Below are positions 24,916 to 33,952 of a stretch of 40,399 bases of DNA, piece after piece. Under the pieces are notes generated by a model. The model saw only the letters and a program-made list of their open reading frames with translations. It was not told the origin of the DNA and did no database searches. The stretch's first letter is position 1; every line of letters begins with the position of its first letter. Source of the stretch: Frankia gtarii. GTDB taxonomy: Bacteria; Actinomycetota; Actinomycetes; Frankiales; Frankiaceae. The stretch spans positions 1-40,399 of the forward strand of contig NZ_JAMPTM010000026.1 of assembly GCF_025403375.1 (NCBI RefSeq). Reading direction: 5' to 3'. The translations under genes were made by a program, and so were the position numbers.

Positions 24916-25598
24916 CGAACCGCGGCGGCGGGTCACCAGGGCGCGGTCGCACGGCAGCCCTGATCGGCTGCCTCGCCGCGCTGCTGATCCTGCTCGCCGC
25001 CTGCGGACCCGCCGGCGGCTCCCGGTCGGCGGTCGCGGGGCCGGTGCACCTTGACGACGTCGGTGGGGCCGCAGGTGTGAGGGGCGTGCGCCTCGACCCC
25101 CCGGTGCGCCTTTCCGGCAGCACGCTCACCGACACCGCCGGCCGGTCGTGGACCCTGCCCGCGGTCGCCGACGGCCGACTCACCCTGCTGTTCTTCGGCT
25201 ACACCTCCTGTCCGGACGTCTGCCCCACGACGGTCGCCGACCTCGCCGCCGCGGTCGGGCTGCTCACACCAGCGCAGCGTGCCCGGGTTCGGGTGGTCGT
25301 CGCGACGACCGACCCGACCCGCGACACGGGCCCGGTCCTGCGCCACTGGCTCGACCAGTTCGACCGCTCGTTCGTCGGCCTGACCGGGCCGGCCACGGCC
25401 GTGACCCGCCTCGCCGACACGGCGGGCGTCACCTTCAGCACGGCGACGCCCGCCGCGGATGGGACCATCGTCGTGCCGCACGGCAGCCAGGTCACGGCGA
25501 TCGGCCCGGACGGCGTCGCCCGCGTCGGCTACCTCGCCGGCACCGCCGTCGCCGACTACGCCCACGACATCCCGCTGCTGCTCGCGGGAGAAAGCTGA
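24912..25598 (+). CDS. Sco1/SenC-family copper chaperone lipoprotein
   Basis: 228 residues. Lipoprotein signal with lipobox Cys31 (LLAAC), then a thioredoxin-fold Sco domain with the copper-binding CPDVC motif (Cys100, Cys104) and the distal ligand His190 in VVPHGSQ. FFGYTSCPDVCPTTVADL is the classic family signature. Sco proteins load copper into cuproenzymes outside the cell. Here it is coupled by a 4-bp overlap to the second GH6 gene and lies in the GlxA cluster, so GlxA is the probable client; cytochrome c oxidase is the other usual client. Confidence 0.94.
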   Translation: MTNRGGGSPGRGRTAALIGCLAALLILLAACGPAGGSRSAVAGPVHLDDVGGAAGVRGVRLDPPVRLSGSTLTDTAGRSWTLPAVADGRLTLLFFGYTSCPDVCPTTVADLAAAVGLLTPAQRARVRVVVATTDPTRDTGPVLRHWLDQFDRSFVGLTGPATAVTRLADTAGVTFSTATPAADGTIVVPHGSQVTAIGPDGVARVGYLAGTAVADYAHDIPLLLAGES

Positions 25599-25652
25599 GC
25601 GCAGGGCCTGACCGCCCGGCGCCAGGCAACTGTGGCGAGGGGAGCGGCCCGG

Positions 25653-26933
25653 ATGCCGGACAGCGCGCTGCGTCGTCTCCGAGGGGCGCTCGTGGCCCTG
25701 GCTCTGGTGCCGGCACTCGCCGGCTGCGGGCTGGGTGATCGGGCGTGGGGCGGTCGTCCGCCAGCCGATGCCAGCGGGCCTGCCTCGCCTGCCTCGCCTG
25801 CCTCGCCTGCCTCGCCCGCCTATGCCGGGCCGGTGGCCGCCCCGGCAGGTGAGGCGTTCTACCGCCCGCCGGCGCCGCTGCCCGCCGGCCGTCCGGGGGA
25901 CGTTCTGTGGTGGCGTTCCGTGCCGGCGGCGGGGCAGTTCGCCGCGCTCGGCGCCCGGGTGTTCCAGGTGCTGTACCTGTCCAGCGGGGCGCTGGGCAGG
26001 CCGACCGCGGTCAGCGGGACCGTGCTTGTCCCCGCCCGCCCCGCCGCCGACGCGCCGATCCTCGGCTACGCGCCCGGCACCCAGGGGCTCGGCGATGACT
26101 GCGCGGCGTCGAAGGGTCTCGCCGTGGGGGTCAACCTCGCCGTCGGGGCGCTGAGCGGGGCGCTGAGCCGGGGCTGGATCGTCGCCGTACCCGACTACGA
26201 GGGTCTCGGCACCCCGGGCGAGCACACCTACGTCGTCGGCCCCGCCGAGGGGCATGCCCTGCTCGACATCGTGCGGGCCACCCCGCGGGTCGCGGGGCTC
26301 ACCGGCCCGGCGCGTCGGCGGGTGGGACTGACCGGCTACTCGCAGGGCGGGGGCGCCGCGGTATGGGCGGCGCAGCTCGCCCCCGCCTACGCGCCGGACC
26401 TGGACGTGCGCGGGGTCGCCGCCGGCGGCGTACCGGCCGACCTGGAGGCCGTCGAACGGGCCCTGGACGGGAAGGGGGCCGCCGGGCTGGGGCTGGCAGC
26501 CGCGGTCGGCCTCGACGCGGCCTACCCGGAGCTGCGGCTGGATGCGCTACTGACCACGCCCGGCCGCAGCGTGTTCGCCACCGTCCGCACCGCCTGCGCG
26601 CTCGCCCTGGTCATCGGGTACGCCGGCGAGCGGATAGCCGATCTGACGACAACCGACCCGATGACGCTGCCGCGCTGGCGGGCGCGGCTGGCCGAGAACA
26701 CGCTGGGACGGGTCGCGCCTCGCGTCCCGCTCTACCTTTACCACGCCACATCGGACAGCCTGGTCGCGTTCGGCCAGGCGGCGGGGCTGCGGGCGGCGTA
26801 CTGCGCCCGCCGGGTCGCGGTGACCTGGGTACCCTTCCCCGGCGATCATCTCGACGGGGTGGGGCGCACGGCGGACGCGTTGCAGTTCCTCGCCGACCGC
26901 TTCGCCGGCATCCCGACCCGCGGAAACTGCTGA
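25653..26933 (+). CDS. Secreted lipase-like lipoprotein (α/β-hydrolase)
   Basis: 426 residues, secretory lipase (LIP) type. Lipobox LAGC gives an acylated Cys25. A SPA-rich linker from 9-bp repeats follows, then the hydrolase. The nucleophile is Ser230 in GYSQGG; Asp368 in ATSDSLV and His399 in GDHLDG complete a plausible triad. Expected to cut acyl esters outside the cell; substrate unknown. ATG 25653 has a GAGGGGAG site; GTG 25632 is an in-frame alternative. It follows sco by 54 bp in the same direction and may be co-transcribed, but it has no known role in the glycan pathway. Confidence 0.87.
   Translation: MPDSALRRLRGALVALALVPALAGCGLGDRAWGGRPPADASGPASPASPASPASPAYAGPVAAPAGEAFYRPPAPLPAGRPGDVLWWRSVPAAGQFAALGARVFQVLYLSSGALGRPTAVSGTVLVPARPAADAPILGYAPGTQGLGDDCAASKGLAVGVNLAVGALSGALSRGWIVAVPDYEGLGTPGEHTYVVGPAEGHALLDIVRATPRVAGLTGPARRRVGLTGYSQGGGAAVWAAQLAPAYAPDLDVRGVAAGGVPADLEAVERALDGKGAAGLGLAAAVGLDAAYPELRLDALLTTPGRSVFATVRTACALALVIGYAGERIADLTTTDPMTLPRWRARLAENTLGRVAPRVPLYLYHATSDSLVAFGQAAGLRAAYCARRVAVTWVPFPGDHLDGVGRTADALQFLADRFAGIPTRGNC
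25779..25814 (+). repeat. 9-bp in-frame tandem repeat in the lipase gene
   Basis: Four perfect copies of CCTGCCTCG encoding a Ser-Pro-Ala linker just after the lipobox. Confidence 0.9.
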
Positions 26934-26940
26934 CCCCGGA

Positions 26941-26996
26941 CTGCGCCGACCGGACTGCGCGGACCGGGCTGCGCGGACCGGGCTGCGCGGACTCGC
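26941..26996 (+). repeat. 14-bp tandem repeat after the lipase gene
   Basis: Four head-to-tail units of CTGCGCGGACCGGG at 26941, 26955, 26969 and 26983; the two middle ones are perfect, the outer two are degenerate. Non-coding. Confidence 0.8.
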
Positions 26997-27129
26997 GTGG
27001 CGCTGGTGTTCCGGCTGTCACCGGATGCCATTCCCGACCATTTCTTCGAATAAGGATGCGACGCAAGTAGGAAGTGGTTGGCGCTGTTCCCGGGATTCCT
27101 GATCTGCTGACCGTCCATCGTTGCGGCGG

Positions 27130-27138
27130 TTATCCACA
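27130..27138 (+). promoter_or_regulatory. Single DnaA-box-like TTATCCACA
   Basis: A perfect TTATCCACA followed by G, 51 bp before the ATG of the AbiEi/DUF559-like gene. It stands alone, so it is not an origin; it may be a regulatory site or chance. Confidence 0.4.
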
Positions 27139-27189
27139 GCTTTCATGTTGCCTCTGGCCGGAGGGCCGATTCTGTTGGATTCTCGGTTC

Positions 27190-28395
27190 ATGACCTTTTC
27201 CCTTTCGGCCTCGTCCCCGCCGACCCGACCCGTCATCCGTCGCTACCCCGGTCTCGACTCCGCCGTCGCGTTGGCGCGTCGGCAGGGCGGGGTGATCACC
27301 TTCCAGCAGGCGATGTCCGCCGGCCTGACCCGCGGTCAGCTGCGCCAGCTCGTCCAGTCCGATCAGTGGAGTCACCCTGTCCGCGGCGCCTTCGTCGTCC
27401 CGGTCGGCCCCCTGACCGGGGACGTCGGCGGGAACGTGGTCGCACCCGGGGACGGGCGCTGGGGATCGGGACGGGCACCGGAGCCGTCGCGGCCGGGCGG
27501 CGAGGTCCCCGCGGTTGCCGACGACGGGTGGCGCGGCGGTCACCTCGTGGCGCAGGGCGGTCCACTCCTGCCGGTGCTTCCCAGCGGCGGCGCCTGCCCG
27601 GGGGTATTCGCGCGGCCTCCCTTTCCCCTGTCGGCGCGCGTGCGGGCGGCACTTGTCGGCCGCCCCCATGCGGTGGTCTGCGGCATCACCGCCGCCCGGC
27701 TGCTCGGTTTCCCCGGTGGGGAGCCGGAGAATCCGGCCGAGCCCGTGCACCTTCTGCTGCCGCCTCGGCTCACCCGGGCGCAACCGCGGGGAATCCGGCT
27801 GCACTTCACCGAGCTGGGCCCCGACGAGCAGGTCGACCTGGCCGGGATCCCCGTGACCTCGCCGGCGCGTACTCTCGCCGATCTCGTGCTCGCGGCGCCC
27901 CACCGGGAGGCCGCCGTCGCCGAGATGGACGCCGCCCTGCGCAGCGGGGCCGTGTCGAACCTGCGTGCGGCCCGCGAGGCGGCGGCCGGTCGGCGGGGCT
28001 TCCGGCCGACGCGGGACTGGTGGCCGCTGGCCGATGGAAGGGCCGAATCGGGGCTGGAGACCCGGCTGCGGCTGATGCTCATCGACGCGGGGCTCGCGCC
28101 ACCCCAGCTGCAGTGGCCGGTCCGGGACGCCAGCGGCCAGTCGATCGCGCGGCTCGACCTGGCCTGGCCGGAGCACCGGCTCGACGTCGAGGCCGACACC
28201 TACACCACGACGAGCTCCGCCGAGGCATTCCACCTGGAGCGGCTGCGTGGCAACCTGCTCGCCGCCCTGCGATGGACGGTGCTGCGGTTCAGCGCGCTCG
28301 ACGTCGCGTGGTACCCGGAGCGGATCGTCGCGGCCGTCGAGCGGGTCCTCGCCGGCCCGGCCGTGCGGGATCGGGAGGAACTGCAGGCCTCGTGA
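27190..28395 (+). CDS. AbiEi-type / DUF559-like protein
   Basis: 401 residues. The N-terminal part (GGVITFQQAMSAGLTRGQLR, then WSHPVRGAFVV) is the winged-helix module of AbiEi-like antitoxins. The C-terminal part (RLDLAWPEHRLDVEAD) resembles the DUF559/Vsr-like endonuclease fold with Asp and Glu that could bind metal. The pair of domains is frequent in actinobacteria, mostly as solitary genes of unknown function. Between them, residues about 76-135 form a Gly/Pro-rich insertion not normally expected. No AbiEii-like toxin gene is adjacent, so a toxin–antitoxin role is not supported. ATG 27190 is chosen by homology of the following residues; the ribosome-binding site is poor and upstream TTG 27121 or ATG 27145 are possible. 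Confidence 0.78.
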   Translation: MTFSLSASSPPTRPVIRRYPGLDSAVALARRQGGVITFQQAMSAGLTRGQLRQLVQSDQWSHPVRGAFVVPVGPLTGDVGGNVVAPGDGRWGSGRAPEPSRPGGEVPAVADDGWRGGHLVAQGGPLLPVLPSGGACPGVFARPPFPLSARVRAALVGRPHAVVCGITAARLLGFPGGEPENPAEPVHLLLPPRLTRAQPRGIRLHFTELGPDEQVDLAGIPVTSPARTLADLVLAAPHREAAVAEMDAALRSGAVSNLRAAREAAAGRRGFRPTRDWWPLADGRAESGLETRLRLMLIDAGLAPPQLQWPVRDASGQSIARLDLAWPEHRLDVEADTYTTTSSAEAFHLERLRGNLLAALRWTVLRFSALDVAWYPERIVAAVERVLAGPAVRDREELQAS

Positions 28396-28484
28396 ACCCT
28401 GGTGAACATTGCCACCATCCACGCAAAGGCGGGCAAGGACTTGTGACAGGAAGTACATTCCAAGCCGCCTGGGCGTCCCACGCC

Positions 28485-28490
28485 TACGAT
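28485..28490 (+). promoter_or_regulatory. -10-like hexamer for mutA, leaderless geometry
   Basis: TACGAT ends 7 nt before ATG 28498, with no ribosome-binding site between. The 102-bp gap is too short for a B12 riboswitch and none is seen. Confidence 0.5.
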
Positions 28491-28497
28491 CCGGAAC

Positions 28498-30414
28498 ATG
28501 AGCGTTCCAACGGCCGGGCTGTCGCTGGCCGCAGACTTTCCGGAGGCCACCCGCGCCGAGTGGCAGAAGCTCGTCCTGGGCGTCCTGCGCAAGTCCGGCG
28601 TGGCGACCGAGGCGACCGCCGCCGGCGAAGTCGAGGAGCTGCTGGCGACGCGGACCTATGACGGCCCGCTGATCCGACCGCTCTACACGGCGGACGACCT
28701 GCCGGCCGGCGGCGTGGGACTGCCGGGCCTCGCCCCGTTCGTGCGGGGCGCCCGGCCCCAGGGTGCGGGCGCCACCGGCTGGGACGTCCGCGCCCTGCAC
28801 GCCGGTCCCGATGTGAAGCTCGCCGCCGACGCCATTCTCACCGACCTGGAGAACGGCGTCACCTCGGTGTGGCTGCGTCTGGGTCCCGGTGGGCTGCCGA
28901 TCGACGCCCTGCCCACGGTGCTCGGCGAGGTCTACCTCGACCTGGCCCCCGTGGTCGTCGACGCGGGCGCGCAGACCCAGGCCGCGGCCGAGGAGCTCTT
29001 CCGCCTCGCCGCCGCCCGCGGCGTGCCCGGCTCTGCGCTCGCGGGCAGCCTCGGCGCCGATCCGATCGGCCTGGCGGCCCGGTCGGGCCTGCCGGCGGAC
29101 GGCCCGACCGGGCTCGCCGAGGCAACGGTCCTGGCGGCGCGCTGCGTCGCCGAGTTCCCCGGCGTGCGCGCGCTCGTCGTCGACGCCCAGCCCTACCACC
29201 GCGCCGGCGGCAGCGACGCCGAGGAACTCGGCGCGTCACTGGCCACCGGGGTCGCCTATCTGCGTGCGCTCACCGACGCCGGGCTGAGCCTGTCCGAGGC
29301 CCTCGGGCAGGTGGAGTTCCGCTACGCCGTCACCGCCGACCAGTTCTCCTCCATCGCGAAGCTGCGCGCCGCGCGCCGGCTGTGGTCGCGGGTCGCGCAG
29401 GTGTGTGGGGCCGAGCCGGCCGAGCGGGCCCAGCGTCAGCACGCGGTCACCTCGGCGGCGATGATGACGCGACGCGACCCCTGGGTGAACATGCTGCGCA
29501 CCACGCTGGCCTGCTTCGGCGCCGGCGTCGGCGGCGCGGACGCGGTGACGGTCCTGCCGTTCGACACCCGCCTCGGCCTGCCCGACGACTTCTCCCGGCG
29601 GATCGCCCGCAACACCCAGACCCTCCTGCAGGAGGAGTCGAGCCTGATCCGGGTGATCGACCCGGCCGGCGGTTCCTGGTTCGTCGAGTCGGCCACCGCC
29701 GAGCTCGCCGAGGCCGCCTGGGCCTGGTTCACCGAGATCGAGCGGGCCGGCGGCATCGTCGCGGCCCTGCGCTCCGGTCTCGTCGCCGAGCGGATCGCGG
29801 CCGCCTGGGCGACGCGTGCCGAGGCGATCGCCCATCGCCGGGATCCCCTCACCGGCGTCAGCGAGTTCCCGAATCTGGCCGAGACCCTCCCCACGCGGGC
29901 CCCGGCGCCGGCCTCGGTCGAGCCGCTCGCGGCCCCCACGGGTGGCACCCCCGGCCTACCCGAGATCCACTACGACGCCGACTTCGAGGCGCTGCGGTCA
30001 CGGGCCGACGCCCATGCCGCGGCGGCGGCCCGCCCGGTGGTGTTCCTGGCGACCCTCGGCAGCGCGGCGGCGTCGACCGCCCGCGCCTCGTTCGCCGCGA
30101 ACCTGTTCCAGGCGGGCGGGTTCGAGACCCCGACGTCCGGCCCGGGTACCGACCCGGCCACGATCGCGGCGGCCTTCGCCGCCTCCGGCGCCGCGGTGGC
30201 CTGCCTGTGCTCGGGCGACAAGGTGTACGCCGAGCATGCCGCTGCGGTGGCCCGGGCGCTGCGGGACGCGGGTGCCCGCCAGGTGTGGCTCGCCGGCCAG
30301 CCCGGCTCGCGCGCCCAGGCCGACGCCGAGGCGGGCATCGACGGGTACGTCTTCACAGGATGCAATGCGGTCGCCGTGCTCCAGGCGTCGCAGGCCGAGG
30401 CGGGAGTGCGCTGA
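28498..30414 (+). CDS. mutA: Methylmalonyl-CoA mutase, small subunit
   Basis: Non-catalytic partner of MutB in adenosylcobalamin-dependent interconversion of methylmalonyl-CoA and succinyl-CoA. 638 residues. The mutase barrel covers most of the protein ([23 protein letters not shown] and [15 protein letters not shown]). The C-terminal flavodoxin-like domain lacks the DxHxxG cobalamin motif, having [11 protein letters not shown] instead, as expected for the small subunit. Stop and mutB start overlap in TGATG, giving coupled translation and 1:1 stoichiometry. The start is supported by a TACGAT hexamer 7 nt upstream. Confidence 0.96.
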   Translation: MSVPTAGLSLAADFPEATRAEWQKLVLGVLRKSGVATEATAAGEVEELLATRTYDGPLIRPLYTADDLPAGGVGLPGLAPFVRGARPQGAGATGWDVRALHAGPDVKLAADAILTDLENGVTSVWLRLGPGGLPIDALPTVLGEVYLDLAPVVVDAGAQTQAAAEELFRLAAARGVPGSALAGSLGADPIGLAARSGLPADGPTGLAEATVLAARCVAEFPGVRALVVDAQPYHRAGGSDAEELGASLATGVAYLRALTDAGLSLSEALGQVEFRYAVTADQFSSIAKLRAARRLWSRVAQVCGAEPAERAQRQHAVTSAAMMTRRDPWVNMLRTTLACFGAGVGGADAVTVLPFDTRLGLPDDFSRRIARNTQTLLQEESSLIRVIDPAGGSWFVESATAELAEAAWAWFTEIERAGGIVAALRSGLVAERIAAAWATRAEAIAHRRDPLTGVSEFPNLAETLPTRAPAPASVEPLAAPTGGTPGLPEIHYDADFEALRSRADAHAAAAARPVVFLATLGSAAASTARASFAANLFQAGGFETPTSGPGTDPATIAAAFAASGAAVACLCSGDKVYAEHAAAVARALRDAGARQVWLAGQPGSRAQADAEAGIDGYVFTGCNAVAVLQASQAEAGVR

Positions 30415-32663
30415 TGTCCGTGGACAGTTCGAACCGGCGCGCCGCCGCCATCCCGGATTTCTCCCAGGTGGAGCTCGGCGGCCCGCCGGCCGGCGCGGAC
30501 ACCCCCGAGGCCGAGTGGCGCACCGCGCTGGAGGCGGCGACCGGCAAGGACGTCGACGCCCTGACCTGGGACACCCCCGAGGGCATCGCGGTCAAGCCGC
30601 TCTACACCGCCAGCGACACCGCGAACCTCGACTTCCTGCGCACCTACCCGGGCGTCGCGCCGTTCCTGCGCGGCCCGTACCCGGCGATGTACGTGACCCA
30701 GCCGTGGACGATTCGCCAGTACGCCGGGTTCTCCACGGCGGCGGCGTCGAACGCGTTCTACCGGCGCAACCTGGCCGCCGGCCAGAAGGGCCTGTCGGTC
30801 GCCTTCGACCTGCCGACCCACCGCGGCTACGACTCCGACCACCCGCGGGTCACCGGCGACGTCGGCATGGCCGGGGTGGCCATCGACTCCATCCTCGACA
30901 TGCGCCAGCTCTTCGACGGCATCCCGCTGGACCGGATGAGCGTGTCGATGACCATGAACGGCGCGGTGCTGCCGGTGCTCGCGCTCTACATCGTGGCGGC
31001 CGAGGAGCAGGGGGTGGCCCCGGAGCAGCTCGCCGGGACCATCCAGAACGACATCCTCAAGGAGTTCATGGTCCGCAACACCTACATCTACCCGCCGCAG
31101 CCGTCGATGCAGATCATCTCGGACATCTTCTCGTTCACCTCGCAGCGGATGCCGAAGTTCAACTCGATCTCCATCTCCGGCTACCACATGCAGGAGGCCG
31201 GCGCGACGGCCGACCTGGAGCTGGCCTACACCCTCGCCGACGGCGTCGAGTACATCCGCGCGGGCCTCGGCGCGGGGTTGGCGATCGACGCGTTCGCCCC
31301 GCGGCTGTCGTTCTTCTGGGCGATCGGGATGAACTTCTTCATGGAGGTCGCCAAGCTGCGGGCGGCCCGGCTGCTGTGGGCGCGGCTGGTCAACCAGTTC
31401 TCCCCGACGAGCGCGAAGTCGCTGTCGCTGCGCACCCACTCGCAGACGTCGGGCTGGTCGCTGACGGCCCAGGACGTGTTCAACAACGTGGTGCGCACCT
31501 GCGTCGAGGCGATGGCCGCCACCCAGGGCCACACCCAGTCGCTGCACACCAACGCCCTCGACGAGGCGCTGGCGCTGCCCACCGACTTCTCCGCCCGCAT
31601 CGCCCGCAACACCCAGCTGCTGCTGCAGCAGGAGTCCGGCACCACCCGGGTGATCGACCCGTGGGGCGGCAGCCACTACGTCGAGCGGCTCACCTACGAC
31701 CTGGCCCGCAAGGCGTGGGGGCACATCAGCGAGGTCGAGGCCTCCGGCGGGATGGCGCAGGCGATCGACGCCGGCATCCCCAAGATGCGCATCGAGGAGG
31801 CCGCCGCGCGCACCCAGGCGCGCATCGACGCCGGCCGCCAGCCGCTCATCGGGGTGAACAAGTACCGGGTGGACGCCGACGAGGCGATCGAGGTCCTCAA
31901 GGTCGACAACTCGGCGGTGCGCACCGAACAGATCGACAAGCTGCACCGGCTGCGCGCCGAGCGCGACCCGGCGGTGGTGGAGGCGGCGCTGCACGCGCTG
32001 ACCGCCGCCGCCGACGCCGCCCGCGACGGCCGCCGCGGCCCCGGCCTGGAGCAGAACCTGCTGGCGCTGGCCGTCGACGCGGCCCGCGCCAAGGCGACGG
32101 TCGGTGAGATCTCGGATGCGTTGGAGAAGGTCTACGGGCGCCATTCCGGTCAGATCCGTACCATCTCCGGGGTGTACCGGGACGAGGCTGGACCCGCCGG
32201 GAATGTCGCCGCCGCCCGCGAGGCCGCCGCCGAATTCGAACGCGCGGAGGGCCGCCGACCGCGCATCCTCGTCGCGAAGATGGGCCAGGACGGCCACGAC
32301 CGCGGCCAGAAGGTCATCGCCAGCGCCTTCGCCGACATCGGCTTCGACGTCGACGTCGGCCCGCTGTTCCAGACGCCCGCCGAGGTCGCCCGCCAGGCCA
32401 TCGAGGCGGACGTGCAGATCGTCGGCGTGTCGTCGCTGGCCGCCGGGCACCTCACCCTGGTGCCCGCGCTGCGCGAGGAGCTCGCCACGCTGGACCGCTC
32501 CGACATCCTCATCGTGGTCGGCGGCGTCATCCCCCCGGGCGACTTCGACGAGCTGCGAGCGGCCGGCGCGGCGGCGATCTTCCCGCCGGGGACGGTCATC
32601 GCCGACGCGGCGCTGGAGCTGCTCGCCACCCTGTCGGCGCAGCTCGGCCACTCCGCCGCCTGA
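30414..32663 (+). CDS. mutB: Methylmalonyl-CoA mutase, large (catalytic) subunit
   Basis: 749 residues, full length. The N-terminal barrel has the substrate motifs [34 protein letters not shown] and [15 protein letters not shown]. The C-terminal B12-binding domain carries DGHDRG at 626-631, where His628 is the lower axial cobalt ligand. Together with MutA it catalyses the radical rearrangement used in propionate and branched-chain catabolism and in supplying methylmalonyl-CoA. meaB follows 47 bp downstream. Confidence 0.98.
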   Translation: MSVDSSNRRAAAIPDFSQVELGGPPAGADTPEAEWRTALEAATGKDVDALTWDTPEGIAVKPLYTASDTANLDFLRTYPGVAPFLRGPYPAMYVTQPWTIRQYAGFSTAAASNAFYRRNLAAGQKGLSVAFDLPTHRGYDSDHPRVTGDVGMAGVAIDSILDMRQLFDGIPLDRMSVSMTMNGAVLPVLALYIVAAEEQGVAPEQLAGTIQNDILKEFMVRNTYIYPPQPSMQIISDIFSFTSQRMPKFNSISISGYHMQEAGATADLELAYTLADGVEYIRAGLGAGLAIDAFAPRLSFFWAIGMNFFMEVAKLRAARLLWARLVNQFSPTSAKSLSLRTHSQTSGWSLTAQDVFNNVVRTCVEAMAATQGHTQSLHTNALDEALALPTDFSARIARNTQLLLQQESGTTRVIDPWGGSHYVERLTYDLARKAWGHISEVEASGGMAQAIDAGIPKMRIEEAAARTQARIDAGRQPLIGVNKYRVDADEAIEVLKVDNSAVRTEQIDKLHRLRAERDPAVVEAALHALTAAADAARDGRRGPGLEQNLLALAVDAARAKATVGEISDALEKVYGRHSGQIRTISGVYRDEAGPAGNVAAAREAAAEFERAEGRRPRILVAKMGQDGHDRGQKVIASAFADIGFDVDVGPLFQTPAEVARQAIEADVQIVGVSSLAAGHLTLVPALREELATLDRSDILIVVGGVIPPGDFDELRAAGAAAIFPPGTVIADAALELLATLSAQLGHSAA

Positions 32664-32710
32664 GCGGGCCGGGCTGTGGCATCGCTGGCAACGGCACCGC
32701 CGGTTTCGGC

Positions 32711-33769
32711 ATGGCTGGTGCCGGCGCCGCTGGCTATGGCGTCGCTGACGTCGTGACCCGGCGCATCGATCTGACCGAGTACGCGGACGGCGTGCTGGCC
32801 TCGTCGCGGACCTGGATCGCGCGGGCCATCACGCTGGTCGAGTCCAGCCGGCCCGACCACCGGGAGCTCGCCCAGCAGCTGCTGGTGACCCTGCTCCCGC
32901 ACGCCGGCAAGGCGCGCCGCGTCGGCATCACCGGGGTGCCGGGCGTGGGCAAGTCGACGTTCATCGACGCGCTGGGCACCACGCTGACCGGGCGGGGCCA
33001 CCAGGTGGCGGTGCTTGCGGTCGACCCGTCCTCGACGCGGACCGGCGGAAGCATCCTCGGTGACAAGACGCGGATGGCCGCGCTGTCGGTGGACCCGGCG
33101 GCGTTCATCCGGCCCTCGCCGACCGCGGGCACCCTCGGCGGGGTCGCGAAGGCCACCCGCGAGGCGATGGTCGTCATGGAGGCGGCCGGCTACGACGTCG
33201 TCATGGTCGAGACGGTCGGCGTCGGCCAGTCGGAGACGACGGTGGCCGACATGGTCGACACCTTCCTGTTCCTGACCCTGGCCCGCACCGGCGACCAGCT
33301 GCAGGGGATCAAGAAGGGCGTGCTGGAGCTTGCCGACGTCATCGCGGTGAACAAGGCCGACGGCCCGCACGAGCTCGACGCCCGCCGCGCGGCCCGCGAG
33401 CTCGCCGGGGCGCTGCGCATGCTGCAGGGTTCCTCGGGCCCGCGCGACTGGAACACTCCCGTACTCACCTGCAGCGCCGCCGAGCGCACAGGCCTCGACA
33501 CCGTCTGGGCGCAGGTGATCAAGCATCAGGACACCCTCGACGCCACCGGTGAGCTCGCCGCCCGCCGCCGGCGCCAGCAGGTGGACTGGACCTGGGCAAT
33601 GGTCCACGACCGCCTGCTCGCCGAGCTGCGGGCGCACCCGCGCGTCCGGGAGCTCACCCCCGACCTCGAACGCCGCGTCCGCGACGGCACGCTCACCCCC
33701 GCGCTCGCCGCCGACGCGATCCTCACCGCCTTCGGTGAACCCGCGCCACCCTCCGACACCGGGCGATAA
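32711..33769 (+). CDS. meaB: Methylmalonyl-CoA mutase-associated GTPase
   Basis: G-protein chaperone that guards loading and reactivation of the B12 cofactor of MutAB. 352 residues. Motifs: ARAITLVESSRPDH near the N-terminus, P-loop GVPGVGKST, LAVDPSSTRTGGSILGDKTR, ETVGVGQSE (Walker B/switch) and NKAD, then a C-terminal dimer arm with DWTW. ATG 32711 gives an Ala/Gly-rich leader; GTG 32753 would give a start closer to known homologues and is a good alternative, as neither has a clear ribosome-binding site. Order mutA–mutB–meaB is a standard actinobacterial operon. Confidence 0.95.
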   Translation: MAGAGAAGYGVADVVTRRIDLTEYADGVLASSRTWIARAITLVESSRPDHRELAQQLLVTLLPHAGKARRVGITGVPGVGKSTFIDALGTTLTGRGHQVAVLAVDPSSTRTGGSILGDKTRMAALSVDPAAFIRPSPTAGTLGGVAKATREAMVVMEAAGYDVVMVETVGVGQSETTVADMVDTFLFLTLARTGDQLQGIKKGVLELADVIAVNKADGPHELDARRAARELAGALRMLQGSSGPRDWNTPVLTCSAAERTGLDTVWAQVIKHQDTLDATGELAARRRRQQVDWTWAMVHDRLLAELRAHPRVRELTPDLERRVRDGTLTPALAADAILTAFGEPAPPSDTGR

Positions 33770-33852
33770 CTGCTCCCGTTGTCCCGCGGCTGACTTCGGT
33801 TCTGGTTATTTCCTGTCTTACACCGGACATGAAGATTGCCTGGTCAAGCGTC

Positions 33853-33858
33853 TACGAT
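33853..33858 (+). promoter_or_regulatory. Possible -10 for the Hsp70-like fusion gene
   Basis: TACGAT lies 95 nt before the preferred GTG. It overlaps an in-frame ATG (33857), which argues against that ATG as start. A small CGGAG/CTCCG inverted repeat lies in the leader. Confidence 0.35.
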
Positions 33859-33952
33859 GATCGCACCATACGGAGGGGCAAGGTCTCCGGTGACCGGGGG
33901 CGGTCCAGGTGCCCCGGGGCGTTTAGGTGATCAGGCGGGGTCGGGAGTCGCG

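Noticed and set aside
27130-27138. Replication origin
   Set aside because: Only one DnaA-like box and no dnaA, dnaN or AT-rich unwinding region.
28396-28497. Cobalamin riboswitch before mutA
   Set aside because: The gap is only 102 bp and no B12-box-like sequence is seen; the start geometry suggests a leaderless mRNA.
29970-32651. 893-codon minus-strand frame opposite mutB
   Set aside because: Shadow of a fully conserved gene; no motif or ribosome-binding site of its own.
33836-33952. Earlier starts (33836, ATG 33857, GTG 33890) for the Hsp70-like fusion
   Set aside because: ATG 33857 overlaps a TACGAT -10-like hexamer, the added residues are Gly/Pro-rich and not Hsp70-like, and GTG 33953 has a well-placed GGGAG site.
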